Notes: generated by a model from the letters alone, not told the origin. DNA of 13,889 bases from JBBQUP01 sp038212305 (GCA_038212305.1 JBBQUP010000089.1:1-13889), one strand, 5' to 3'; shown: positions 1-6,860, counted from the first letter of the stretch. Numbers and translations: made by a program.

Positions 1-85
1 TATATTCATAACAATCATTATTGTTTTTAAATCTTCTATTAAATGTTATTGAATTAACTCCTATAAATTTTTCCCTTGCAATCAT
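1..85 (-). CDS. IS1595/ISXO2-like transposase, N-terminal 28 codons (runs off left edge)
   Basis: Reading the minus strand from an ATG at 85-83, the frame stays open to the window edge and gives 28 residues, including NSITFNRRF and then DCYEY. This matches the start of the zinc-ribbon domain of IS1595/ISXO2-type transposases, which usually has a pattern F-x-x-R/K-F-x(4)-D/E-C-x-x-Y-L followed by a W-G-x-x-C-x-x-C knuckle; the knuckle would lie outside the window. The family is a DDE-type cut-and-paste transposase. The call rests on pattern recall over a short peptide, so it is tentative. The rest of the gene, its catalytic residues and its integrity cannot be judged. A box TACCTTTG on the minus strand (97 to 90) lies only a few bases upstream of the ATG and could be part of its promoter, but no -33 box at proper spacing is visible. 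Confidence 0.55.
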   Translation of the reverse strand, partial: MIAREKFIGVNSITFNRRFKNNNDCYEY

Positions 86-138
86 TTGACAAAGGTAATT
101 ATATTATTCAAATTGGGAGACCTAAACGCCTATACCTA
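1..138 (-). mobile_element. Putative insertion-sequence end (IS1595-like), truncated by window edge
   Basis: The transposase-like frame starts at 85 and reads outward to the left, so the bases between it and about 138 would be the 5' non-coding end of the element. Homology between the two dispersed repeat copies begins at 139 (matching 6861), so unrelated DNA starts exactly at 138/139. This is what an insertion boundary would look like. Read inward on the minus strand the end would begin near AGGTATAGGCGTTTAGG. The opposite end and the target duplication are outside the window, so the inverted repeat cannot be checked. Confidence 0.45.
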
Positions 139-286
139 TTAATTTAAATGAATACAGAGATCGGAAAAATAATAGATATTTGAGATATAGAAGCTATTTT
201 AGATAATTCCAGATGATGAACATTCTAATTTCATCTTCTTGTCTTTTCATCTTCTTTTATATAATCTAGACATCTATAAAATTCAA
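139..286. repeat. Dispersed intergenic repeat, copy A (~148 bp)
   Basis: This stretch aligns along its length with 6861-7012. The left 80-90 bases are nearly identical by eye (shared AATTTAAATGAATACAGAGA, then AATAATAGATATT, then TTTTAGATAATTCCAGA), and the right part is similar with small indels, ending TATAAAATTCAA. The left half is rich in AGAT/AGAA and the right half in ATCT/TTCT, so the unit folds on itself; the core hairpin is GATGAA 215-220 with TTCATC 230-235 around the loop CATTCTAAT. No reading frame of note is present. It is non-coding, and could be a miniature element or another interspersed repeat. Its left edge coincides with the supposed insertion-sequence end. Confidence 0.8.
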
Positions 287-303
287 ACAGCTTCTTAATT
301 GTT

Positions 304-368
304 TTACTTTTAATGAATTACATAATCAAAAACTAAAAGTAACTTAATTTGAGATAGGTTACTTTTTA
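304..368. other. Three-arm palindromic motif upstream of gpmI
   Basis: TTACTTTTA (304-312), its reverse complement TAAAAGTAA (334-342) and GTTACTTTT (358-366) lie in a row. The second and third arms form a 12-bp stem with one G-U pair (335-346 with 355-366, loop of 8) followed by T bases, and the first and second arms could pair instead with a 21-base loop. The third arm overlaps the T-rich -33 position of the gpmI promoter. It could be a weak terminator of transcription entering from the left, or an operator. Together with the repeat at 139-286 this accounts for most of the gene-free stretch 86-432. Confidence 0.4.
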
Positions 369-393
369 ATCAGTGTAAAAAATTGTAATTTTG
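363..393 (+). promoter_or_regulatory. Bacteroidota-type promoter for gpmI
   Basis: TAATTTTG at 386-393 fits the Bacteroidota -7 consensus TAnnTTTG. A T-run at 363-367, 18 bases upstream, is a weak fit to the -33 TTTG box. Transcription would start near 400 and leave a leader of about 33 bases before the gpmI ATG. Confidence 0.5.
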
Positions 394-432
394 CACCTCA
401 TTTAATAATTAAGTACACAAAAACAACTAGAT

Positions 433-1959
433 ATGAACCAAAAAACTATTCTCATCATCCTAGATGGATGGGGTTACGGAAATAAATCAGAGTCGGACTG
501 CATTGAAAAAGGGGAGACACCTTATTTTCATAGCTTGGAGAAAAATTATCCCCACTCTCAGCTACAAGCATCAGGTGAAAATGTAGGTTTGCCCGATGGT
601 CAGATGGGGAATTCCGAAGTAGGTCACTTAAATATTGGTGCGGGACGAGTATTGTATCAGGATTTGGTGAAAATTAATATTGCTTGTCGCGATAACTCAA
701 TTTCTCAAAATCCTGAGTTGGTAAAAGCATTAACCTACGCAAAAGAAAAAGGCAAGCAAGTACATTTTTTAGGTTTAGTTTCTAAAGGAGGTGTTCATAG
801 TGCTCAGGAGCATTTATATAAATTGGTTGATGTTGCTGCTGAATTTGGAATCGCGAAAAGTTTTATCCACGCATTTATGGATGGACGCGATACTGATCCA
901 CGCAGTGGCTATGAATTTATGGTTGAGCTTTTAGATAATATCAAAGGTAAGCCAGCTGCGGTTGCAACGGTTATTGGACGCTACTATGCGATGGATAGAG
1001 ATAAGCGCTGGGAGCGAGTGAAAGAAGCATATGATTTAATGGTTAAAGGTGTTGGCGCAGCTACCACTGATGTATTAGCCGAAATAAAAAAATCGTACAC
1101 CGATGGTGTTACCGATGAATTCATAAAACCAATTGTTTCAGTTGATGCCAACGGAAAGCCTGTTGGAACTATTCAAGAAGGCGATGTAGTTGTATTCTTC
1201 AACTTCCGTAACGACAGAGCTCGTGAAATCACCTATGTTCTTACTCAAAAAGATATGCCTGAACATGGCATGAAAACCCTTCCGTTGTATTATTGTACCA
1301 TGACTCCTTATGATTCGTCGTTTAGAGACATGCATATTTTGTACGATAAGGATAATGTGTCGAACACAATTGGTGAGGTGATTTCAGAAGCTGGGTTAAA
1401 ACAATTGCGAATCGCCGAAACCGAAAAATATGCTCACGTCACTTTTTTCTTTTCGGGCGGACGCGAAGAGGTGTTCGAAGGAGAAAGCCGCATTTTAATT
1501 AACTCACCTAAAGTGGCAACTTACGATTTGCAACCCGAAATGAGTGCGAATGAAGTAAAAGACGCCGTTGTTGCTGAATTAAATAAAAAGAGTGTTGATT
1601 TTATTGCTCTTAATTTTGCCAATGGCGATATGGTGGGACATACCGGTGTTTATAGTGCAATTTTAGAGGCTGTAAAAGCAGTTGATAATTGTTTAAAGGA
1701 AGTTGTTGAAGCAGCGAAAGCAAATGGTTATGAGGCAATTATTATTGCCGATCATGGGAATGCTGATTTTGCAGTTAACGAAGATGGATCTCCTAATACG
1801 GCTCACTCCTTGAATCCTGTTCCTTTTATTTGGGTGACTAAGCGTAAGGGCACGATCAAAGAAGGTATTTTGGCCGATGTGGCTCCAACTATCTTAACCC
1901 TTATGGGCATTGATAAGCCAGAAAGTATGACCGGGAAATCATTGATATCACTTCAATAG
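433..1959 (+). CDS. gpmI: 2,3-bisphosphoglycerate-independent phosphoglycerate mutase
   Basis: Cytosolic glycolytic enzyme that interconverts 3- and 2-phosphoglycerate using two metal ions and a phosphoserine intermediate. The 508-residue product has the usual length of bacterial iPGM. Visible landmarks are the first metal ligand in LDGWG (Asp11), the catalytic serine in GNSEVGH (Ser61), the substrate-binding DGRDTDP segment, NGDMVGHTG (Asp399, His403), ADHGN (Asp440, His441) and AHS (His458), which match the expected two-metal ligand set. The start is supported by the N-terminal beta strand directly before LDGWG. The gene stands alone between its own promoter-like box and a terminator hairpin, so it appears to be transcribed as a single unit. 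Nothing in the sequence looks damaged. Confidence 0.97.
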   Translation: MNQKTILIILDGWGYGNKSESDCIEKGETPYFHSLEKNYPHSQLQASGENVGLPDGQMGNSEVGHLNIGAGRVLYQDLVKINIACRDNSISQNPELVKALTYAKEKGKQVHFLGLVSKGGVHSAQEHLYKLVDVAAEFGIAKSFIHAFMDGRDTDPRSGYEFMVELLDNIKGKPAAVATVIGRYYAMDRDKRWERVKEAYDLMVKGVGAATTDVLAEIKKSYTDGVTDEFIKPIVSVDANGKPVGTIQEGDVVVFFNFRNDRAREITYVLTQKDMPEHGMKTLPLYYCTMTPYDSSFRDMHILYDKDNVSNTIGEVISEAGLKQLRIAETEKYAHVTFFFSGGREEVFEGESRILINSPKVATYDLQPEMSANEVKDAVVAELNKKSVDFIALNFANGDMVGHTGVYSAILEAVKAVDNCLKEVVEAAKANGYEAIIIADHGNADFAVNEDGSPNTAHSLNPVPFIWVTKRKGTIKEGILADVAPTILTLMGIDKPESMTGKSLISLQ

Positions 1960-1980
1960 TATAATGTTTAAAATTAAAAT

Positions 1981-2008
1981 AGCCCTCTGTTATGGAGGGT
2001 TATTTTTT
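1981..2008 (+). terminator. Rho-independent terminator after gpmI
   Basis: AGCCCTC (1981-1987) pairs with GAGGGTT (1995-2001) around a 7-base loop, with one G-U pair, and is followed by A and six T at 2003-2008. It begins 22 bases after the gpmI stop. Confidence 0.85.
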
Positions 2009-2053
2009 GCGAAAAAAGAAACAGTTTTGTGTAAAGTAATAGTGTATTAAATT

Positions 2054-2635
2054 ATGGTTCAGATAGATGATAAGCTTATTTCGCTAGATGTGTTTGAGAA
2101 GCAGTTTATTTGCGATGTACCCAAATGTCTCGGGATTTGCTGTGTTGAAGGAGAAAGTGGTGCGCCATTAGAAGATGCTGAAACCGAAATTCTTGAGAAG
2201 ATATATCCTTTAGTTAAGCCGCTTCTTTCGGCTCAATCAATTACCGAAATTGAAAAGCAAGGCAAGTGGGTGATTGATATGGATGAAGACAAAGTAACTC
2301 CAATTATTAATGGCAAAGAGTGCGTGTATGCCGTTTTTGAGGAGGATGGGGTTTGCAGTTGTGCCATCGAGAAAATTTACGCACAAGGACTAATTGATTT
2401 TAAAAAGCCAATATCTTGTCATTTATATCCAATTCGTGTTGAGAAAATGTCGAAATACGAGGCTTTGAATTATCATAATTGGCCAATTTGCAATCCGGCG
2501 CGAGTGCTAGGTAAGTCAAAAGGTGTACCCGTTTATCAGTTTTTAAAAGAACCCATTATTCGTAAATATGGACAAGTGTTTTACGATGAAATGGTGTCCG
2601 TTCATATTGAATTAAAAGGCTCGGGCTTAATCTAA
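2054..2635 (+). CDS. DUF3109 family cysteine-rich protein
   Basis: A 193-residue protein that I recognise as the DUF3109 family, common in Bacteroidota and related to the YkgJ-type putative zinc- or iron-chelating cysteine clusters. Nine cysteines are present: C-x4-C-x3-C-C at 20-30, then Cys90, the pair C-S-C at 101-103, SCHLYPIR (Cys122) and ICNPA (Cys146). Their spacing suggests a bound metal or iron-sulfur cluster, but no enzymatic activity is established for the family as far as I know. No signal peptide or membrane segment is visible, so it is probably cytosolic. The length is normal for the family. The frame continues without shift into a dipeptidase remnant after the stop codon. No clear promoter box is visible between the gpmI terminator and the ATG. 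Confidence 0.88.
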   Translation: MVQIDDKLISLDVFEKQFICDVPKCLGICCVEGESGAPLEDAETEILEKIYPLVKPLLSAQSITEIEKQGKWVIDMDEDKVTPIINGKECVYAVFEEDGVCSCAIEKIYAQGLIDFKKPISCHLYPIRVEKMSKYEALNYHNWPICNPARVLGKSKGVPVYQFLKEPIIRKYGQVFYDEMVSVHIELKGSGLI

Positions 2636-2776
2636 TTTATTGATAAATGGCTATTGTTAGGTTTTGGTTTAGAGTCGGATGCCATCCATTCACCCAACGA
2701 GAATTTTCTGTTGGATCAGTTCTATAATGGGATTGAAACGATTCCATGGTTTTATCATTATTTTGCACAGCAATAG
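2636..2776 (+). pseudogene. C-terminal remnant of an M20-family dipeptidase
   Basis: After the DUF3109 stop codon the same frame stays open for 46 codons and ends at TAG 2774-2776. It encodes LLGFGLESDAIHSPNENF, then GIETIPWFYHYFAQQ at the very end. The pattern GFGL-x-SDAIHSPNE-x(8-9)-F-x-x-GIETIP-x-FYxYF is what I know as the C-terminal end of Bacteroidota M20 dipeptidases, whose full length is about 450 residues. The catalytic N-terminal domain, the dimerisation domain and any start codon are absent, so this is a decayed fragment, probably left by a deletion whose break lies at or near the DUF3109 stop. A read-through extension of DUF3109 is a less likely alternative. Confidence 0.75.
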
Positions 2777-2785
2777 TTCTGTCGT

Positions 2786-3976
2786 TTAATTAATTATCAT
2801 TCGAGCAATAAATTCATTTTCAGGAGGGGTTAAAGCAATCTCTCCTTTTTTTATGAACCCATCTTCCATTTCCAGAGGTGTCTGACTAATGGTTGATAAA
2901 CGATGTTGCTTTTGATGAAAATCGATCTCCCAAAATCCAGTAGCTAAGGGATGAACTTTTTTTCGAAGCGCAAGGGTTAAATATCCCATGCTATGTCGGA
3001 TATTTATTTCAATTGCTGGGTGAAGAAATATTTCATTCTGAGTCTGATGAAACATGGCATCAATACCAACTGGACCATTGTAATATAGGTGAATTTTGAG
3101 TTTTAAAAGTGCTTTCAATAAATTTTCTACAGCCTCATCAATAGCATCCTTTATTTGGTTGATTGGGATTAATGACGTAACGGAATTAGGGTAAAGATCA
3201 ATTATAGAGCCACTAAATTTGCCAGCATCATTGGTAACAAAAAATGCGTGTCCTAAATAATCGATATCTCCGTTAGGATGAATATGGAATTGAAGCGATG
3301 TTTCGGCCAATTTATTTAGGCAGGGTTCAATCACAAAAAACTTATGCTGTTTTAAAATAGTTTGCAATAGCTTTTGTTCTGCTTGCGATGGGAGTGTGTT
3401 TTTCACAAAAACGATTCCTCTACCTGAAGAGCTCCAGGGCGATTTAGCAACCCATCCTTTTTCAATAAATCTTAGATTTTTGAGTTCATCCATGCTGGTT
3501 ATTATTACCGGAGGATGCGGAATATCCAATAAGTTGAAGCTGGAATTGTTTTCAAAAATAGATCGACAAAGCTTGTAGCTCGATTGGCGACTAAAGAATA
3601 ATTTGTGATCTTCTACCCATTTGTAATTGGGCGATGATTTAAATGCAGGGCTGCAAAACGGTTTGAGCAGCTCCAGTTTTCGATGAGCCACACGACTCCA
3701 GCCCCACGGTTTTAATGCATCGAGTTCAATGGATTCGATTTGATTTGTTGTAACAAATGCGGGTGTTTTAAAACCAGATGTGTTTAAATGGTCGAGATGT
3801 TTTGATGAAAAAGGCGTGGAAATAACAAAATCTTTTTCCTGAGCAATTATGTGAGGTAACGATGATAATTGTTCTTCGAATTTTTGCAAATGGAGTGGTG
3901 GCTGGTAGCTGATTGTATTATTACCAACGGCCATTTCGCAGGTCGGATTAAACAAATATACATCCGGTTGATCCAT
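2786..3976 (-). CDS. Uncharacterised ATP-grasp-like protein
   Basis: A 396-residue protein without a recognised specific function. It shows the layout of an ATP-grasp ligase. An N-terminal domain opens with YLFNPTCEMAVGN (7-19). A lysine and flexible loop GWVAKSPWSSSGRG (174-187) is suited to hold the ATP phosphates. IEP (Glu217) fits the adenine/ribose site. The C-terminal segment has GPVGIDAM (301-308) and PAIEINIRHSMG (320-331), where Glu323, Asn325 and Arg327 sit where metal and substrate ligands are expected. ATP-grasp enzymes join a carboxylate to an amine or thiol through an acyl phosphate; the substrate here is unknown. I recall similar conserved hypothetical proteins across Bacteroidota. 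No signal peptide is visible. It lies 78 bp downstream of the alpha-oxoamine synthase on the same strand, but a hairpin between them weakens the case for an operon. Confidence 0.75.
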   Translation of the reverse strand: MDQPDVYLFNPTCEMAVGNNTISYQPPLHLQKFEEQLSSLPHIIAQEKDFVISTPFSSKHLDHLNTSGFKTPAFVTTNQIESIELDALKPWGWSRVAHRKLELLKPFCSPAFKSSPNYKWVEDHKLFFSRQSSYKLCRSIFENNSSFNLLDIPHPPVIITSMDELKNLRFIEKGWVAKSPWSSSGRGIVFVKNTLPSQAEQKLLQTILKQHKFFVIEPCLNKLAETSLQFHIHPNGDIDYLGHAFFVTNDAGKFSGSIIDLYPNSVTSLIPINQIKDAIDEAVENLLKALLKLKIHLYYNGPVGIDAMFHQTQNEIFLHPAIEINIRHSMGYLTLALRKKVHPLATGFWEIDFHQKQHRLSTISQTPLEMEDGFIKKGEIALTPPENEFIARMIIN

Positions 3977-4005
3977 TTTAATAATCTGATGGTGATTTTA
4001 TATGA

Positions 4006-4030
4006 CAAGAGGAGCCAATAGCTCCTCTTG
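4006..4030 (-). terminator. Hairpin between the two minus-strand genes
   Basis: CAAGAGGAGC (4006-4015) and GCTCCTCTTG (4021-4030) form a perfect 10-bp stem with a 5-base loop, 24 bases past the stop of the alpha-oxoamine synthase. On the minus strand the following bases (TCATATAAAATC) lack a clear T-run, so it may be a weak terminator or a 3'-end stabilising stem that allows read-through into the ATP-grasp gene. Confidence 0.6.
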
Positions 4031-4054
4031 ATTATTTATTGATGTCAGAATTTT

Positions 4055-5299
4055 TTAAAAAATACTGGCAAATTTTTCGCTGCTATATTTACCTGCTTTT
4101 AGCTTATCTGCTACTTCAGAAAAAGCACTAATCGTATAATCAACATCTTCAATGGTATGCACTGCCGTTGGAATAATGCGAAGCATAAGCATTCCTTTTG
4201 GTATAACAGGATAGGCTACAATTGAACAGAAAATGTTGTAGTTCTCGCGTAAGTCCATGGTCACTTGTGTTGCTTCAGGAATAGTTCCAGTCAAATAAAC
4301 TGGTGTAACAGGCGATTCGGTATTACCTAAGTCAAATCCTTTTGCTTTTAGCCCTTTTTGTAAATGACGAACAACATTCCAAAGGTTTTCGCGCAATTGA
4401 GGTTGAGTTTTTAATAATTCCAAACGTTTTAATGCGCCAATAACCATAGGCATCGGAAGCGATTTGGCAAATATTTGCGAACGCATGTTATAGCGCAGGT
4501 AATCAACTACTTCTTCGGTTGATGCAACAAAACCACCAATACCGGCCATTGATTTAGCAAAAGTACCAAATAAAACGTCAACACCTTTGGTTACGCCAAA
4601 GTGCTCAGCAACTCCAGCTCCGGTTTTACCCATGGTGCCAAAACCATGTGCATCATCAACCAATAAACGGAAATTGAATTTCTCTTTCAGTTTAACTATT
4701 TTATCCAATTTGCCTAAATCACCAGCCATTCCAAAAACTCCTTCGGTAATTACAAGAATTCCTCCATTTTGTTTTTTGGCAAGTATAGTTGCTCTCTCAA
4801 GTTGTTTTTCGAGGCTCTCCATGTCGTTGTGACCGTATACATATCTCTTGCCAACATGTAGGCGAAGACCGTCTAAAATACAAGCATGAGATTCTGAGTC
4901 GTAAACAACTACATCATTTCGTCCACACAGGGTATCAATCACTGAAATCATGCCTTGATAGCCGAAGTTTAATAAATAAGCATCCTCTTTCCCCACGAAT
5001 TCGGCAAGTTTAGCTTCCAATTCTTCGTGTTTGCTGGTTTGTCCCGACATCATTCGAGCTCCCATAGGATAAGCAAGTCCATATTCGGCCGATGCTTCAG
5101 CATCCGCTTTGCGTACTTCGGGGTGGTTGGCTAATCCTAAATAATTATTTAAACTCCATACAAGAACTTCTTTGCCCCTGAATTTCATTTTAGTGCCAAT
5201 CTCACCTTCTAACTTTGGAAACATAAAATAGCCATGGGCTTCTTTTCCATACTGGCCTAAAGGCCCCATGTTGAGTTTGATTTTATCAAATATATCCAC
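4055..5299 (-). CDS. Alpha-oxoamine synthase family PLP enzyme (serine palmitoyltransferase/AONS/KBL-like)
   Basis: Cytosolic fold-type I PLP enzyme of 414 residues, the family that condenses an amino acid with an acyl thioester with loss of CO2. Visible residues are NNYLGL (51-56), the ring-stacking histidine in SESHACILDG (His138), DDAHGFG (Asp216, His218) and the PLP lysine in GTFAKS (Lys249), followed by a glycine-rich GIGG. The sequence resembles the Bacteroidota clade usually annotated only as class I/II aminotransferase. Candidate activities are serine palmitoyltransferase for sphingolipids, cysteate acyltransferase for sulfonolipids, or 2-amino-3-ketobutyrate CoA ligase. I cannot decide between them: no lipid genes or threonine dehydrogenase are next to it. 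The start is supported by a TACATTTG box ending about 26 bases upstream. It is divergent from bamD. Confidence 0.9.
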   Translation of the reverse strand: MDIFDKIKLNMGPLGQYGKEAHGYFMFPKLEGEIGTKMKFRGKEVLVWSLNNYLGLANHPEVRKADAEASAEYGLAYPMGARMMSGQTSKHEELEAKLAEFVGKEDAYLLNFGYQGMISVIDTLCGRNDVVVYDSESHACILDGLRLHVGKRYVYGHNDMESLEKQLERATILAKKQNGGILVITEGVFGMAGDLGKLDKIVKLKEKFNFRLLVDDAHGFGTMGKTGAGVAEHFGVTKGVDVLFGTFAKSMAGIGGFVASTEEVVDYLRYNMRSQIFAKSLPMPMVIGALKRLELLKTQPQLRENLWNVVRHLQKGLKAKGFDLGNTESPVTPVYLTGTIPEATQVTMDLRENYNIFCSIVAYPVIPKGMLMLRIIPTAVHTIEDVDYTISAFSEVADKLKAGKYSSEKFASIF

Positions 5300-5324
5300 A
5301 GTGTAGTAGTTTAAAATTTGCTGG

Positions 5325-5332
5325 CAAATGTA
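5325..5332 (-). promoter_or_regulatory. -7 box for the alpha-oxoamine synthase gene
   Basis: On the minus strand this reads TACATTTG, a full match to TAnnTTTG. A T-rich run about 17 bases further upstream (A-run on the plus strand at 5350-5355) could serve as a weak -33 element. The leader would be roughly 20 bases. Confidence 0.45.
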
Positions 5333-5468
5333 ATGTTTTTAAGTAGTTTTAAAAATAAGTAATGGTATTTATTTAGTACAACTATTAAAATGGATTCGCC
5401 AACTGTTAAATTAAAGTAACAATTTGGTTTTGATTAAAAGGTTTTTATGCATTGTAAAAGGAAAAAAT

Positions 5469-5476
5469 TATCTTTG
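5469..5476 (+). promoter_or_regulatory. -7 box for the bamD-rpoZ transcript
   Basis: TATCTTTG matches TAnnTTTG; a T-run at 5442-5446, about 22 bases upstream, is the best -33 candidate. Transcription would start near 5483, some 45 bases before the bamD ATG. It faces away from the TACATTTG box of the neighbouring minus-strand gene. Confidence 0.5.
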
Positions 5477-5527
5477 CATCTGATTTTAATCAAACAATCC
5501 TGTTTAAGGATTTTTTTTATATTGTGA

Positions 5528-6349
5528 ATGAGGAACTTAACTATAATATCAGCTGTTGTTATTGCGCTATTGACTGGATGTAGTCAATATCAAAAACTAT
5601 TAAAAAGTACTGACTATGAATTGAAGTACACTAAAGCAATGGCTTATTTTGAGGCAGAAGATTACAATCGAGCTGTTACCTTATTTCAAGAGTTGATCAC
5701 CATTTTTAGAGGGAGTGACAAAGCTGAGCGTATTAACTATTGCTATGCAGAATCGCTTTTTGGTTTAAAAGACTACCTCATGGCAGGTCATTATTACGAG
5801 CAGTACGTAAAAACCTTTCCTTCAGGGGATTTACTGGAGGTATGCCAGTTTCAGAATGCTTATTGTCGATATAAATTATCTCCAAAAGTACGATTGGATC
5901 AAACGTACACCTATGAAGCAATAAACGAATTTCAGTTATTTGTTAATATGTTTCCATCCAGCAGTCGTGTAGCTGAAGCTACAAGGTTAATGGATGAATT
6001 GCGTGATAAGCTAGTATACAAATCGTATTTGAGTGCCAAATTATATTTCGATTTAGGTACTTATATGGGAAATAATTATTTATCAGCAGTTATTGCTGCT
6101 CAAAATAGTTTAAAAGAGTTTCCAGATACAAAATACCGTGAGGAGCTTTCGTTTTTGATTTTGGAATCGAAATACATTCAAGCAGTAAAAAGTGTTGAGG
6201 AGAAAAAACAAGGTCGGGTTAGAGATACCATCGATGAGTATTATTCATTTGTAAATGAATTTCCCGAGAGTAAATATTTGAAGAAAGCTGAGGAGATGCA
6301 TGCTCATGCAGCCAAGCTATTGAATTCGAACGAACAAAGTGATATATAA
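5528..6349 (+). CDS. bamD: BamD-like outer-membrane assembly lipoprotein
   Basis: A 273-residue lipoprotein of the periplasmic face of the outer membrane, a partner of BamA in inserting beta-barrel proteins. The N-terminus is a short signal peptide ending in the lipobox LLTGC with the lipidated cysteine at 18, followed directly by SQYQKLLKSTD. The rest is helical and shows repeated TPR-like pairs, for example KAMAYFEAEDYNRAVTLFQELI (36-57), CYAESLFGLKDYLMAGHYYEQYVKTFP (72-98) and a late DEYYSFVNEFPESKYLKKAEE, each ending in the FP motif typical of BamD. Length and gene order match Bacteroidota BamD. The start at 5528 gives a well-formed signal peptide. It is followed after 11 bases by the omega-like gene, so the two are probably co-transcribed. 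Confidence 0.93.
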   Translation: MRNLTIISAVVIALLTGCSQYQKLLKSTDYELKYTKAMAYFEAEDYNRAVTLFQELITIFRGSDKAERINYCYAESLFGLKDYLMAGHYYEQYVKTFPSGDLLEVCQFQNAYCRYKLSPKVRLDQTYTYEAINEFQLFVNMFPSSSRVAEATRLMDELRDKLVYKSYLSAKLYFDLGTYMGNNYLSAVIAAQNSLKEFPDTKYREELSFLILESKYIQAVKSVEEKKQGRVRDTIDEYYSFVNEFPESKYLKKAEEMHAHAAKLLNSNEQSDI

Positions 6350-6360
6350 TAAATTGGGTT

Positions 6361-6690
6361 ATGGATTATAAAAAAACAAATGCTCCTGTTTCATCAATTA
6401 CTTGGGATACTAAGCAATTGGCAGCCGATACTAACAATATTTATGAAACAGTAGATATTATTTCGAAACGTGCCAATCAAATAAGTGCTGAACTTAAAGA
6501 TGAGTTGAATAAAAAACTTCAGGAGTTTGCATCTTATACTGATAATCTTGAAGAGGTTTTTGAAAATCGTGAGCAAATAGAGATTTCGAAGTATTATGAG
6601 CGATTTCCCAAAGCAGTTAGTATTGCAACTCAGGAATTTATCGAAGATAAAATTTACTACCGCAATCCAGCTAAAGAGACTGAGATTTAA
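6361..6690 (+). CDS. rpoZ: DNA-directed RNA polymerase omega-like subunit (Bacteroidota type)
   Basis: A 109-residue acidic protein. Omega binds the beta' subunit, helps assemble RNA polymerase and corresponds to eukaryotic Rpb6. The segment N-I-Y-E-x-V-x-I-I-SKRANQI (26-41) matches the conserved omega/Rpb6 pattern NR(F/Y)-x-LV-x-x-(A/S)-x-RA-x-x-(I/L). The rest is more divergent, as usual in this phylum, and position directly after bamD supports the call. The ATG lies 11 bases after the bamD stop without a clear Shine-Dalgarno sequence. A strong terminator about 80 bases further on ends the bamD-rpoZ transcript. Confidence 0.85.
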   Translation: MDYKKTNAPVSSITWDTKQLAADTNNIYETVDIISKRANQISAELKDELNKKLQEFASYTDNLEEVFENREQIEISKYYERFPKAVSIATQEFIEDKIYYRNPAKETEI

Positions 6691-6771
6691 TAGTCCTTTC
6701 GATTTTGGCTTTGTGGGTATTGCAAATAGTGTTTGGTAAATAAATACTGCGTAATTACAAAAAAATGATAT

Positions 6772-6815
6772 AAAAGATAAAAGAGATTCTAGTAATTTCT
6801 TTTATCTTTTTTTTT
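6772..6815 (+). terminator. Terminator of the bamD-rpoZ transcript
   Basis: AAAAGATAAAAGAGATT (6772-6788) pairs with AATTTCTTTTATCTTTT (6794-6810) over 17 bp with one G-U pair and a 5-base loop, and is followed by a run of T (6807-6815). The stem is A-U rich but long. It lies 81 bases after the rpoZ stop. Its A-rich left side also makes it a possible terminator in the opposite direction, but no minus-strand gene needs it. Confidence 0.75.
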
Positions 6816-6860
6816 AATTTTCCATCAACACATTTCCGATTGATTTTGCTTTGCTTAAAT

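Noticed and set aside
90..97. TACCTTTG as a full promoter for the transposase-like frame
   Set aside because: The -7 box matches on the minus strand, but the only TTTG upstream is 11 bases away, too close for a -33 element, and the box is almost on top of the ATG. I mention it only in the gene entry.
6692..6739. Short frame after rpoZ reading ...SPFDFGFVGIANSVW
   Set aside because: It looks vaguely like a protein C-terminus, but it overlaps rpoZ upstream, has no start, and matches no family I know.
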